From NCBI GenBank assembly GCA_002696025.1, contig NZQU01000060.1, positions 1 through 8,039 of the forward strand: a stretch of 8,039 nt of DNA, written 5' to 3'. Every line of letters starts with the position of its first letter. Within the stretch, counting starts at the first letter, position 1. The position numbers were made by a program, and so were the translations under genes. This document shows, piece after piece, positions 1 through 6,652 of the stretch. Source of the DNA: Crocinitomicaceae bacterium (GTDB taxonomy: Bacteria > Bacteroidota > Bacteroidia > Flavobacteriales_D > Crocinitomicaceae). Below the pieces are notes generated by a model. That model was not told where the DNA came from. It did not search any database and saw only the letters and a list, made by a program, of their open reading frames with translations.

Positions 1-1782
1 TTAAAGCTTGGAATGCCATATCCAACTTTTATTAAAAAACTAAAATTCACAAGCGAGAAAACCTTATTTGCTTCATTAATTTCAGCCCATTCATATATTT
101 ATTCGGATATAAATAAAAAACCCATTTTAGGTGATGCTGCATTTGAAGATATCTTAATAACAGATTCAATCATTTATTTTGTATATCAATCTTATCTTAA
201 TAAATACTCAAGTAAAAATAATGAGGTATTCAATTCATTAAAATTTCCAAAACACAGGTTAAATTGTATTTCATATGGATTTAATAATGAAATGTTAATA
301 GGGACAAATAATGGAGTTTATTGCTTGTCAAAAAATGAATTGATTCCAAATTTTAAAAAATATAAACAATACAATACCAGAATATCAAGTATTAAATTAT
401 ACAAAGACATTTTAATTACTGCAACAAGAGGAAATGGTATCGTTATTCACAAAAAAAATAAACCACCCCAGATTGTAAATAAAAAGCAAAATCTAATTAG
501 TAATGAGATACATAAAATATATATTAAAAATGATCGAATTTATGCTTTATCAAAAGAAGGGTTTAGTCTTATAACATATAAAAACAATAAAATATCCATA
601 AGCAATTACACCAATAAAAATGGATTGATTAGCAATGAGGTAAATGATTTATATGAGTATAAAAACGCATTATGGATTGCAACCAACAAAGGAATTAATA
701 AGCTAAACCTATTAAATGACGATCTCAACACCTCCTCCTACCCTATTTATTTAACTTCATTTAATTATCCTAAAAAATTAATTAATAAGTGTGCTGTTTT
801 AAATTACAATGAAAATAAAATTGAATTTTCATTTGAAGCACTTTCTTATATTAATGAAGGTGATATTAATTATAAATACAAGCTTTTGGGTAATGATAAA
901 AATTGGATTGTTACAAATTCAAGAAAACTTAGATACCCAAACCTACCTTCAGGTAATTTTAAGTTTCTCATATCCATGCAAAAACCTGATAAAAGTTGGA
1001 CAAAACCAAAGCTTCTTTTTAGTATAAAAATTAAAAAACCATTTTGGAATGAGATCTGGTTTATATTAATAATTATTGTTTTATCCATTTTTCTTATTAG
1101 CACAGCAATCAATCAATACATTAAAAAAATAAAGAAAAAAATAAAGAACCAAAGAACGATTTTAGAACTTGAAAGAAGTGCATTACAAGCACAGATGAAC
1201 CCTCATTTTATATTTAATTCTTTAGCTTCAATACAGAGTTTAATTACTCAAAATAAAAATGAAAGTGCAGAAGATTTTTTAATTAAATTTTCAAGACTTG
1301 TAAGGACCTCATTAAATCAATCATCAAAAACATATGTTAGTATTGAAGAAGAAATAGAGATGATCAATCATTATTTACAGATTGAATCGCTCAGATTTGA
1401 TAACTCTTTTGAATGGCATATCAATATTGATATGGAAATAAGTACAGATGAATTCTGTATTCCTCCAATGATTATTCAACCATTTCTTGAAAATTCATTA
1501 GAACATGGCATCAATCATATTGAAGAAAAGGGAATTATTAATATTGAAATTTCGATTTTAAATGATCAAATTTTAGAATGTATCATTACTGACAATGGTA
1601 TTGGGCTAGAAAAATCTAAAGAATTTAAATTCAAAAATACAGAGTCAAAAGGAATAAAATTGGCTACTGATCGTTTGAAAGTTATTAATAAAAAATCCAA
1701 CATTAAGATTACTGATTTAAACAAAACAAATAATGAATCTGGGACTAAGGTCCTTATTCATTTACCTTACCAAAATAATTAG
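1..1782 (+). CDS. Sensor histidine kinase, Reg_prop/Y_Y_Y/LytS type, 5' end missing
   Basis: Two-component sensor kinase that should detect an envelope signal and phosphorylate the LytTR regulator encoded 2 nt downstream. The frame is open to the left edge, and the first Met (base 13) is followed by propeller-like sequence with no signal peptide, so the gene almost certainly starts outside the window. Counting from that Met: beta-propeller-like blades fill about 1-240, including LIGTNNGVY and a clear Reg_prop blade LWIATNKGI near 220; a Y_Y_Y domain lies at about 276-342 (YKYKLLGNDKNW, LPSGNFKF); one membrane helix spans about 347-368; a very basic juxtamembrane segment follows. The His_kinase core (PF06580) has the phospho-acceptor motif NPHFIFN with H398, an N box (FLENSLEHG, N494) and an ATP-lid motif DNGIGL at 527-532. 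No receiver or AraC domain is fused, unlike the hybrid sensors common in this phylum. The ligand is unknown; the family assignment is firm. Confidence 0.93.
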   Translation, partial: LKLGMPYPTFIKKLKFTSEKTLFASLISAHSYIYSDINKKPILGDAAFEDILITDSIIYFVYQSYLNKYSSKNNEVFNSLKFPKHRLNCISYGFNNEMLIGTNNGVYCLSKNELIPNFKKYKQYNTRISSIKLYKDILITATRGNGIVIHKKNKPPQIVNKKQNLISNEIHKIYIKNDRIYALSKEGFSLITYKNNKISISNYTNKNGLISNEVNDLYEYKNALWIATNKGINKLNLLNDDLNTSSYPIYLTSFNYPKKLINKCAVLNYNENKIEFSFEALSYINEGDINYKYKLLGNDKNWIVTNSRKLRYPNLPSGNFKFLISMQKPDKSWTKPKLLFSIKIKKPFWNEIWFILIIIVLSIFLISTAINQYIKKIKKKIKNQRTILELERSALQAQMNPHFIFNSLASIQSLITQNKNESAEDFLIKFSRLVRTSLNQSSKTYVSIEEEIEMINHYLQIESLRFDNSFEWHINIDMEISTDEFCIPPMIIQPFLENSLEHGINHIEEKGIINIEISILNDQILECIITDNGIGLEKSKEFKFKNTESKGIKLATDRLKVINKKSNIKITDLNKTNNESGTKVLIHLPYQNN

Positions 1783-1784
1783 AA

Positions 1785-2540
1785 ATGAACATTTGTATAA
1801 TTGACGATGAAAAGAATTGCAGACTGGTTTTAAAAGATAAAATTAAGAAACACATCAAAGATGCAAGAATAATAGGAGAAGCAGATGGAGTCAAGAAAGG
1901 AATTAACTTGATTAATGATTTCAAACCAGATTTGATATTTCTTGACATTAAAATGAAAGACGGAACGGGCTTTGACCTTTTAAGCCAATTTGATAACATT
2001 GACTTTAAATTGATATTTACTACAGCTTTTGATAATTACGCAATTAAAGCATTTAAATATTCTGCTATTGACTATTTATTAAAACCTATTGATTATAAAG
2101 AATTATGTGATGCATACAAAAAAGCTGAGATTCAAATTGCTGGACAACAAGTCAATAAAAAGTTTTTAGCAAGTTATCAATCTGGTAAATTTGAAACCAT
2201 TTGTTTAAAAACTGAAGATGATTTTAATGAAGTAAAAATAAATGAAATCGAATCGATTAAAGCTGAAGGTAGTTATTGTATTTTCAAACTAACCAATCAA
2301 AAGAAAATTATGATTTCTAAACCTCTTAAGGAATATGTTGACTTGCTGCCCATACCAACTTTTATAAGGACACACAAATCATACTTAATAAATGTGGCCC
2401 TTATTGATACCTTTAATTACAAATCATCTGAACTGGTATTAAAGTCAAAGGAAACAATACCAGTATCTAGAAGAAATAAGAATAACATATTAGATATTTT
2501 AATAAAGACAAAAGGGGTGAAAATCAAAAAAACAAAATAG
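1785..2540 (+). CDS. LytTR-family response regulator (LytR/AlgR type)
   Basis: Cytoplasmic DNA-binding response regulator, 251 aa, probable partner of the kinase immediately upstream (2-nt gap, same strand, so likely co-transcribed and translationally coupled). The N-terminal receiver domain (about 1-120) has the acidic pair D7-D8, phospho-acceptor D54 in FLDIKM, the switch Thr in FTTAF (T80) and the invariant Lys in LLKP (K100), so it should be phosphorylatable. A linker leads to a LytTR DNA-binding domain at about 138-240 with the typical segments INEIESIKAEGSY, FIRTHKSYLIN (193-203) and IPVSRR (225-230). LytTR proteins usually bind paired direct repeats near promoters; no target can be named here. 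No Shine-Dalgarno sequence precedes the ATG, which is usual for Bacteroidota. The length is normal and all key residues are present. Confidence 0.95.
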   Translation: MNICIIDDEKNCRLVLKDKIKKHIKDARIIGEADGVKKGINLINDFKPDLIFLDIKMKDGTGFDLLSQFDNIDFKLIFTTAFDNYAIKAFKYSAIDYLLKPIDYKELCDAYKKAEIQIAGQQVNKKFLASYQSGKFETICLKTEDDFNEVKINEIESIKAEGSYCIFKLTNQKKIMISKPLKEYVDLLPIPTFIRTHKSYLINVALIDTFNYKSSELVLKSKETIPVSRRNKNNILDILIKTKGVKIKKTK

Positions 2541-2560
2541 CATTACTCCTCAAGTAACAC
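2519..2560 (-). terminator. Candidate intrinsic terminator of the minus-strand unit
   Basis: Read on the minus strand, bases 2560-2540 can form an 8-bp stem (GUGUUACU with AGUAAUGC, including two G-U wobbles) around the 5-nt loop UGAGG. The following 20 bases are 16 T. The stem overlaps the stop codon of the dipeptidase gene and the U-rich tract lies inside the 3' end of the response regulator gene. On the plus strand the wobbles become mismatches and no T run follows, so it would work mainly in one direction. The stem is A/U-rich and weak, hence modest confidence. Confidence 0.35.
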
Positions 2561-3280
2561 CTTATAATTTGTTCTTGCGTGTTTAAATGAACAAGCATTA
2601 AAATGCCACCATTCTGTTGATAAAACTTCAAAATTCTGAGAATCCATCACCTTTCTTAAAAGTTTCCTGTTTTCATATTGTTCATGACTTAATTTGCCTT
2701 TTTTTAAAAATTCATCTTCCATTCTTGGGTAGGCAATTTCATTAAACTCATCAAATTCAGAACCCATATCTAATAGTTGGTCACCATTCATTAATGAAAT
2801 ATCCACAGCTGCTCCAAAATTATGTAAACTCCTGCTTTGGGGAGATGAAACATATCTCTTTCTAATCTTTGGCGGAAGACTATCCATGGCTTTCCACATT
2901 ATTTTTTGAACACTAACTGGTCTTACTGCATCATAAACTATTAAATGATAGCCAGGCATAATACTATCAAGAAAATCTTGACATTTAGAAAGTCTAATGG
3001 CAACATCCTTTTGGAGATATGCTTTGTCAATTTTTTTGTACAATACTTTTTGCAAAAAATTGTCATTGGAGGTGTATTTTAAATCCACTCGAATATTGGG
3101 ATTTAAATTGCTAATTGAATACAATCCCATCGATAAAAACACAGAATCTTGAACTGTATCACTTACAGGTTTTGATTCCGATTTATTTTGCTGTGTATTT
3201 AGTTGATTGTGCTTCGCTTTTTGATTACATGAAATCAAAGCAATTGATATAAAAAGTAAAATATAAAAACGATTAAACAT
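2543..3280 (-). CDS. D-alanyl-D-alanine dipeptidase, VanX/DdpX type (M15D), lipoprotein
   Basis: Zinc dipeptidase of family M15D, expected to hydrolyse D-Ala-D-Ala. The 245-aa product starts with a lipoprotein signal: hydrophobic stretch, then lipobox LISC with Cys18, then a Q/K/S-rich linker to about residue 48. The remaining ~195 residues match the size of VanX. Catalytic features are complete: R120 in YDAVRP (VanX Arg71), the zinc motif SLHNFGAAVD (H153, D160; VanX His116, Asp123), and EWWHF with general base E223 and zinc ligand H226 (VanX Glu181, His184). The residues after Cys18 (NQKAKH) lack the acidic run used for surface export in Bacteroidota, so I infer a periplasm-facing lipoprotein. 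Its ATG directly follows the dapA stop. There are no vanH/vanA/vanS neighbours, so a role in peptidoglycan turnover or dipeptide use is more likely than glycopeptide resistance. An LD/DD-carboxypeptidase activity is an alternative, but EWWHF and the early Arg favour VanX. Confidence 0.9.
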   Translation of the reverse strand: MFNRFYILLFISIALISCNQKAKHNQLNTQQNKSESKPVSDTVQDSVFLSMGLYSISNLNPNIRVDLKYTSNDNFLQKVLYKKIDKAYLQKDVAIRLSKCQDFLDSIMPGYHLIVYDAVRPVSVQKIMWKAMDSLPPKIRKRYVSSPQSRSLHNFGAAVDISLMNGDQLLDMGSEFDEFNEIAYPRMEDEFLKKGKLSHEQYENRKLLRKVMDSQNFEVLSTEWWHFNACSFKHARTNYKVLLEE

Positions 3281-4159
3281 TTAATTGTTTAGCCTTAAGG
3301 TCTCATTTTTAATTGATAAATAAAGTTCCTCTGATATCGGAACCAAGGGCAATCTCATGGTAGGTTCCATGATATTCATTGTGTTTAATGCAGCCTTTAC
3401 TCCTCCAGGATTTCCTTCTTGAAAAAACAAACGGGTAATGTGAAGCAAATCATAATGAATTTCTTTTGCTTGATCTACCTCGTGACTCATACTGGAACTT
3501 ACCATCTTAGAGAATAATTTTGGAAAAGAATTGGCAACAACTGAAATCACACCCTCTCCTCCACACAATATAATAGACATTGTCAATGCATCATCGCCAG
3601 ATAAAACACCAAAATCATCATTTTTTAATCTGATAATTTCCATGATTTGGTCCATATCTCCAGAAGCTTCTTTTACAGCAACAATATTGTCAATTTCAGC
3701 TAATTTTAAGCTGGTAGCTGCAGTCATATTTGAAGCTGTTCTACCAGGCACATTGTATAAAATGATAGGCAAATCAGTGCAAGACGATAGATAAGTGAAA
3801 TGGGCAATTATTCCATCTTGAGTTGGTTTGTTATAGTATGGTGATACTGATAAAATACCATCAACTCCATCAGGAATTTGTTTGAACAATTCGCCAACAA
3901 GTTTGGTGTTGTTACCCCCTACTCCATATACAATTTTGAGTGCACCATTATTTTCATCAATAACTGTATTCAAAACCTTCATTTTTTCTTCGTTGCTAAG
4001 ACATGGAGACTCACCAGTAGTACCCTGAACAACAAGAAAATCGGTACCATTGTCTATTTGGAAACGCACCAACTTTTTTAAAGCAGAATAATCAATATTA
4101 TAATCCTTGTCAAATGGTGTTACCAAAGCAACTCCTGTGCCTTTAAATGGGTTTTTCAT
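3281..4159 (-). CDS. dapA: 4-hydroxy-tetrahydrodipicolinate synthase
   Basis: Cytoplasmic class I aldolase that condenses pyruvate with L-aspartate 4-semialdehyde, the first committed step of diaminopimelate and lysine synthesis. At 292 aa it has the same length as the E. coli enzyme and spans one full TIM barrel. Visible active-site elements are GTTGES (T47, T48), SPYYNKP (Y109), YNVPGRT (Y135, R140) and the Schiff-base lysine K163 in AVKEASGD, followed by LSGDD and GGEGVISVVAN. By my alignment from memory, the E. coli lysine-inhibition residues His53, His56 and Glu84 are Asn56, Lys59 and Leu87 here, so feedback control may be weak or absent. The ATG lies 1 nt after the TGA of the upstream small gene, and the stop abuts the ATG of the dipeptidase gene, so it sits inside an operon. 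There is no Shine-Dalgarno sequence and no sign of a lysine riboswitch next to it. Confidence 0.97.
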   Translation of the reverse strand: MKNPFKGTGVALVTPFDKDYNIDYSALKKLVRFQIDNGTDFLVVQGTTGESPCLSNEEKMKVLNTVIDENNGALKIVYGVGGNNTKLVGELFKQIPDGVDGILSVSPYYNKPTQDGIIAHFTYLSSCTDLPIILYNVPGRTASNMTAATSLKLAEIDNIVAVKEASGDMDQIMEIIRLKNDDFGVLSGDDALTMSIILCGGEGVISVVANSFPKLFSKMVSSSMSHEVDQAKEIHYDLLHITRLFFQEGNPGGVKAALNTMNIMEPTMRLPLVPISEELYLSIKNETLRLNN

Positions 4160-4160
4160 A

Positions 4161-4625
4161 TCAATATGATTTCAATAAAACTTCTTTGACAAAATTAATG
4201 ATTTTTGATGGTTCTTGACCATCTAAATTAAGGCTCATTTCAAAATCTGAACGATAGGCATTGACTCCTATTTTATTTTTAAATGATATTTTTTTTAACT
4301 TATTAAAAAATCTATGAGAATCGTCTCCGATCCAAACAAGTGTATCAAATTTATTTTGATTCAATTCATTGATTAGTTGGGGATCTTTAAGTTTCCCCCA
4401 AAAATTAAAATCTGAAGATGCAATAAAATAAATCGAGAAATCAGGGGTCATTGTGTTTTTATCAATTCCTTTTGGTAATAGAGCTACAATTATAAGCTTT
4501 CGAATATTACTGTCTGCTTTGGCTTGATCTAAGGATTTTTTTAATTTCTGAAGATGCGCATCATCACCTGAGTTGATAACAACCAATAACGAGTCAATAG
4601 AATTCCAAATAGAGTTATCTTCCAA
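4161..4625 (-). CDS. Small conserved protein, resembles DUF6913, TTG start
   Basis: A 154-aa cytoplasmic protein of unknown function, with no signal peptide or membrane helix. It resembles, from memory, the DUF6913 proteins encoded between ligA and dapA in flavobacteria: a hydrophobic strand (LLVVINS, 13-19), a Lys-rich helix, strand KLIIVALLP (43-51), a phenylalanine/tryptophan-containing DFNFWGKL block (72-79), then KFDTLVWIG (92-100), a helix, KNKIGVNAY (116-124) and a closing helix. The alternating strands and helices suggest a small alpha/beta fold. The start is TTG: an in-frame TAA at 4638-4640 leaves only four more codons upstream, and the first internal ATG (Met59) would remove the first strands. 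Homologues I remember carry a longer N-terminal helix, so this may be a short form. It sits 8 nt after ligA and 1 nt before dapA. No function should be assigned. Confidence 0.8.
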   Translation of the reverse strand: MEDNSIWNSIDSLLVVINSGDDAHLQKLKKSLDQAKADSNIRKLIIVALLPKGIDKNTMTPDFSIYFIASSDFNFWGKLKDPQLINELNQNKFDTLVWIGDDSHRFFNKLKKISFKNKIGVNAYRSDFEMSLNLDGQEPSKIINFVKEVLLKSY

Positions 4626-4633
4626 AGCAATGT

Positions 4634-6643
4634 TTATTTAACTAAATTAATAAATTCATCTTCATTTATAATTTTGACATTTAAATCTACTGCTTTTTGT
4701 CTTTTAGATGGCCCCATATTTTCTCCAGCAACCAAAAGATTAGTTTTTTTACTAATTGATGAGCCGACTTTCCCTCCATTATTTTCAATCAATTGTTTTA
4801 TTTCATTTCTAGAGTATTGATGAAAGACACCTGAAATGACAATTGTTTGATTTAAAAGCTTTTCTGATGAAAGTACTTTCTTGGCCTGCTCCATTTGAAG
4901 ACCATGTTCTTTAAGTTTATTAAGTAAAATCTTGTTTTCTTCATTGTGTAAATAATTAAATAATGAATTGGCAATTCTTTCTCCTATTTCATCAACCAAA
5001 ATCAATTCTTCAATTGAAGCTTTCATCATTGAATCTATTGAACCATATGCTGCCACAATTTTTTTAGCAACTGTTTCTCCAACAAAGCGAATGCCTAAAC
5101 CAAATAAAACCTTTGAAAAAACAACACTTTTAGAAGCTTCAATACTTTTCAATAAATTGTTCACTGATTTATCAGCCATTCGATCCATTTGAATTAAATC
5201 ATCATACTTGAGATTGTATAAATCAGAAACGTCTGAGATTAAGTTCGACTTAAACAATTGGTCAACCGTTTCTTGACCCAAACCATCAATATTCATAGCT
5301 TTTCTGCCTATAAAATGTTCTATTTTACCTTTGACCTGTGGCGGACAGGCTTTTTCATCAGGACAAAAATGATTGGCTTCACCTTCTACTCTAGCTAATC
5401 TGGCGTCACATTTTGGGCAACATTGAATAAAATTAACCTTTGTATTTTCAGCTTTTCTTTTTTTAAGATTAACTCCCACAATTTTGGGAATGATTTCTCC
5501 ACCTTTCTCTAAATAGACATAGTCGTTAATATGCAAATCTAGTTTTGCAATCTGGTCTGCATTGTGAAGAGATGCTCTTTTAACTGTAGTTCCTCCCAAT
5601 TGTACAGGAGTTAAGTTGGCAACAGGTGTGATAGAGCCCGTTCTACCGACTTGATAAGTAACACTATTTAGTATTGTTTCAGCTTGTTCAGCTTTAAATT
5701 TATAAGCGATGGCCCATCTTGGAGATTTTGAGGTAGCTCCAATTTCATTTTGTTGATTGACATCATCAACTTTAATGACTATTCCATCAATTTCAAATGG
5801 AAGTTCTGATCGTTTCTCATCCCAATAATTGATAAAACTCATTACTTGTTCAATTGAGGATGCAAGTTCTATGTAACGATCATGGGAACTTGGGGTTTTA
5901 AAACCCCATTTTTTTGACTGTATAATTTGCTCATAATGAGAGTCTTTAATCTTCTCATCTGAATAAACACTATACAAAAATGAATCAAGGGTTCTTTTAG
6001 AAACGAGTGATGAATCCTGAAGCTTCAATGTACCTGATGCAGTATTTCTAGGATTCGCAAATAAGGCTTCATCATTGTTTTTTCTATGTTCATTTAATTG
6101 ATCAAATGCTGCAATCGGCATAAAGATCTCACCTCTGATTTCAAATGATTTTGGAGCATCATCAGAGATTCTAAGTGGAATTGTTTTAATCGTTCTTACA
6201 TTATTGGTTACATCTTCCCCTTTAACTCCATCTCCTCTTGTTAAAGCTTTGAAAAGCTGACCGTTTTCATACCATAATGAAATGGCAACACCATCATACT
6301 TAAGTTCGCAAACAAATTGAATGGGTTCATCTGTCAGCTTTTGAATTCTTACTACCCAATCTTCAATTTCTGATTTAGAATAAGTATTGGATAAAGAAAG
6401 CATTGGGAAGCGATGCTTAACGGCAGGGAAATTTTTGGTGATGTCCCCTCCTACTCTTTTTGTTGGAGAGTTTTCATGAACCAATAATGGATATTGAGAT
6501 TCAAGAGCACTCAATTCATTGAGTAGCTGATCAAATTCGTAATCAGAGATAACTGGAGCACTACTTATGTAATACAAGTTATTATGATGATTGATCTCTT
6601 TTGTAAGTTGATCTAATTTTAATTTTGCGTCTTCAATATTCAC
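4634..6643 (-). CDS. ligA: NAD+-dependent DNA ligase LigA, GTG start
   Basis: Essential replicative ligase that seals nicks in duplex DNA using NAD+. The 669 aa are full family length (E. coli 671). Domain Ia, which binds NMN, is at the N terminus (NNLYY, ISDYEFDQL); the adenylation domain has catalytic K115 in KYDG, then TRGDG (136-140), SFEIRGE, FANPRNTASG (196-204) and EIDGIVIKV; the OB fold has GRTGSITPVA (333-342). The zinc finger uses C409, C412, C427 and C433; helix-hairpin-helix repeats follow (IDGLG, GLGIRFVGE, VDEIGE), and a BRCT domain covers about 593-669. The start codon is GTG: MNIEDAKLKLDQLTKEI aligns well with the N termini of other ligases, and no ATG lies nearby. It starts 9 nt after the prmC stop. 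Inside the gene, at 5891-5915, is a terminator-shaped palindrome on the opposite strand. Identification is certain. Confidence 0.98.
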   Translation of the reverse strand: MNIEDAKLKLDQLTKEINHHNNLYYISSAPVISDYEFDQLLNELSALESQYPLLVHENSPTKRVGGDITKNFPAVKHRFPMLSLSNTYSKSEIEDWVVRIQKLTDEPIQFVCELKYDGVAISLWYENGQLFKALTRGDGVKGEDVTNNVRTIKTIPLRISDDAPKSFEIRGEIFMPIAAFDQLNEHRKNNDEALFANPRNTASGTLKLQDSSLVSKRTLDSFLYSVYSDEKIKDSHYEQIIQSKKWGFKTPSSHDRYIELASSIEQVMSFINYWDEKRSELPFEIDGIVIKVDDVNQQNEIGATSKSPRWAIAYKFKAEQAETILNSVTYQVGRTGSITPVANLTPVQLGGTTVKRASLHNADQIAKLDLHINDYVYLEKGGEIIPKIVGVNLKKRKAENTKVNFIQCCPKCDARLARVEGEANHFCPDEKACPPQVKGKIEHFIGRKAMNIDGLGQETVDQLFKSNLISDVSDLYNLKYDDLIQMDRMADKSVNNLLKSIEASKSVVFSKVLFGLGIRFVGETVAKKIVAAYGSIDSMMKASIEELILVDEIGERIANSLFNYLHNEENKILLNKLKEHGLQMEQAKKVLSSEKLLNQTIVISGVFHQYSRNEIKQLIENNGGKVGSSISKKTNLLVAGENMGPSKRQKAVDLNVKIINEDEFINLVK
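5891..5915 (+). terminator. Terminator-shaped perfect palindrome antisense to ligA
   Basis: Bases 5891-5908 read TGGGGTTTTAAAACCCCA, a perfect 18-bp palindrome, directly followed on the plus strand by seven Ts (5909-5915). This is the layout of an intrinsic terminator for transcripts running antisense to ligA. In the sense direction the hairpin is preceded by A residues and has no U tract after it, so ligA mRNA should not be terminated. It encodes W-G-F-K-T-P of LigA (246-251), and coding constraint plus codon choice could create it by chance. The structure is seen; the function is inferred. Confidence 0.35.
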
Positions 6644-6652
6644 AATCTAAAG

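Noticed and set aside
451..458. A8 run in the kinase gene as a possible frameshift or phase-variable site
   Set aside because: The frame is open and propeller-like sequence continues on both sides; a single A8 run is ordinary in this AT-rich DNA.
870..1112. Minus-strand open frame opposite the Y_Y_Y and membrane region of the kinase
   Set aside because: Shadow of the kinase gene; its hydrophobic character mirrors AT-rich reverse codons. The plus-strand frame at 809-1027 is likewise an overlapping shadow.
1..1782. Kinase gene read as complete from the ATG at base 13
   Set aside because: The frame stays open to the window edge, no signal peptide follows this Met, and the family normally has a longer exported propeller.
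1754..1999. Open frame of 81 codons on the minus strand across the kinase/regulator junction
   Set aside because: Antisense to two well-supported genes, including the phospho-acceptor region; no independent coding evidence.
2543..3280. Possible glycopeptide-resistance cluster, because of the VanX-like protein
   Set aside because: No VanH, VanA ligase, VanY or VanS/VanR set is adjacent. The nearby kinase and regulator are of LytS/LytTR type, unlike VanS/VanR, and are convergent to it.
3531..3794. Open frame of 87 codons on the plus strand, opposite dapA
   Set aside because: It lies wholly antisense to a certain gene, shows no domain, and its residues are what the reverse strand of dapA codons would give.
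4968..5192. Open frame of 74 codons on the plus strand, opposite ligA
   Set aside because: Shadow of the helix-hairpin-helix region of ligA, with no recognisable protein features or ribosome site.
6398..6418. Inverted repeat AAGCAT / ATGCTT with a 9-nt spacer in ligA
   Set aside because: Only six base pairs, in coding sequence, with no T tract or other regulatory feature.
6509..6524. Palindrome with 7-bp arms (ACTCAAT / ATTGAGT) in ligA
   Set aside because: Low G+C, 2-nt spacer, no T run on either side, and inside coding sequence; expected by chance at this base composition.
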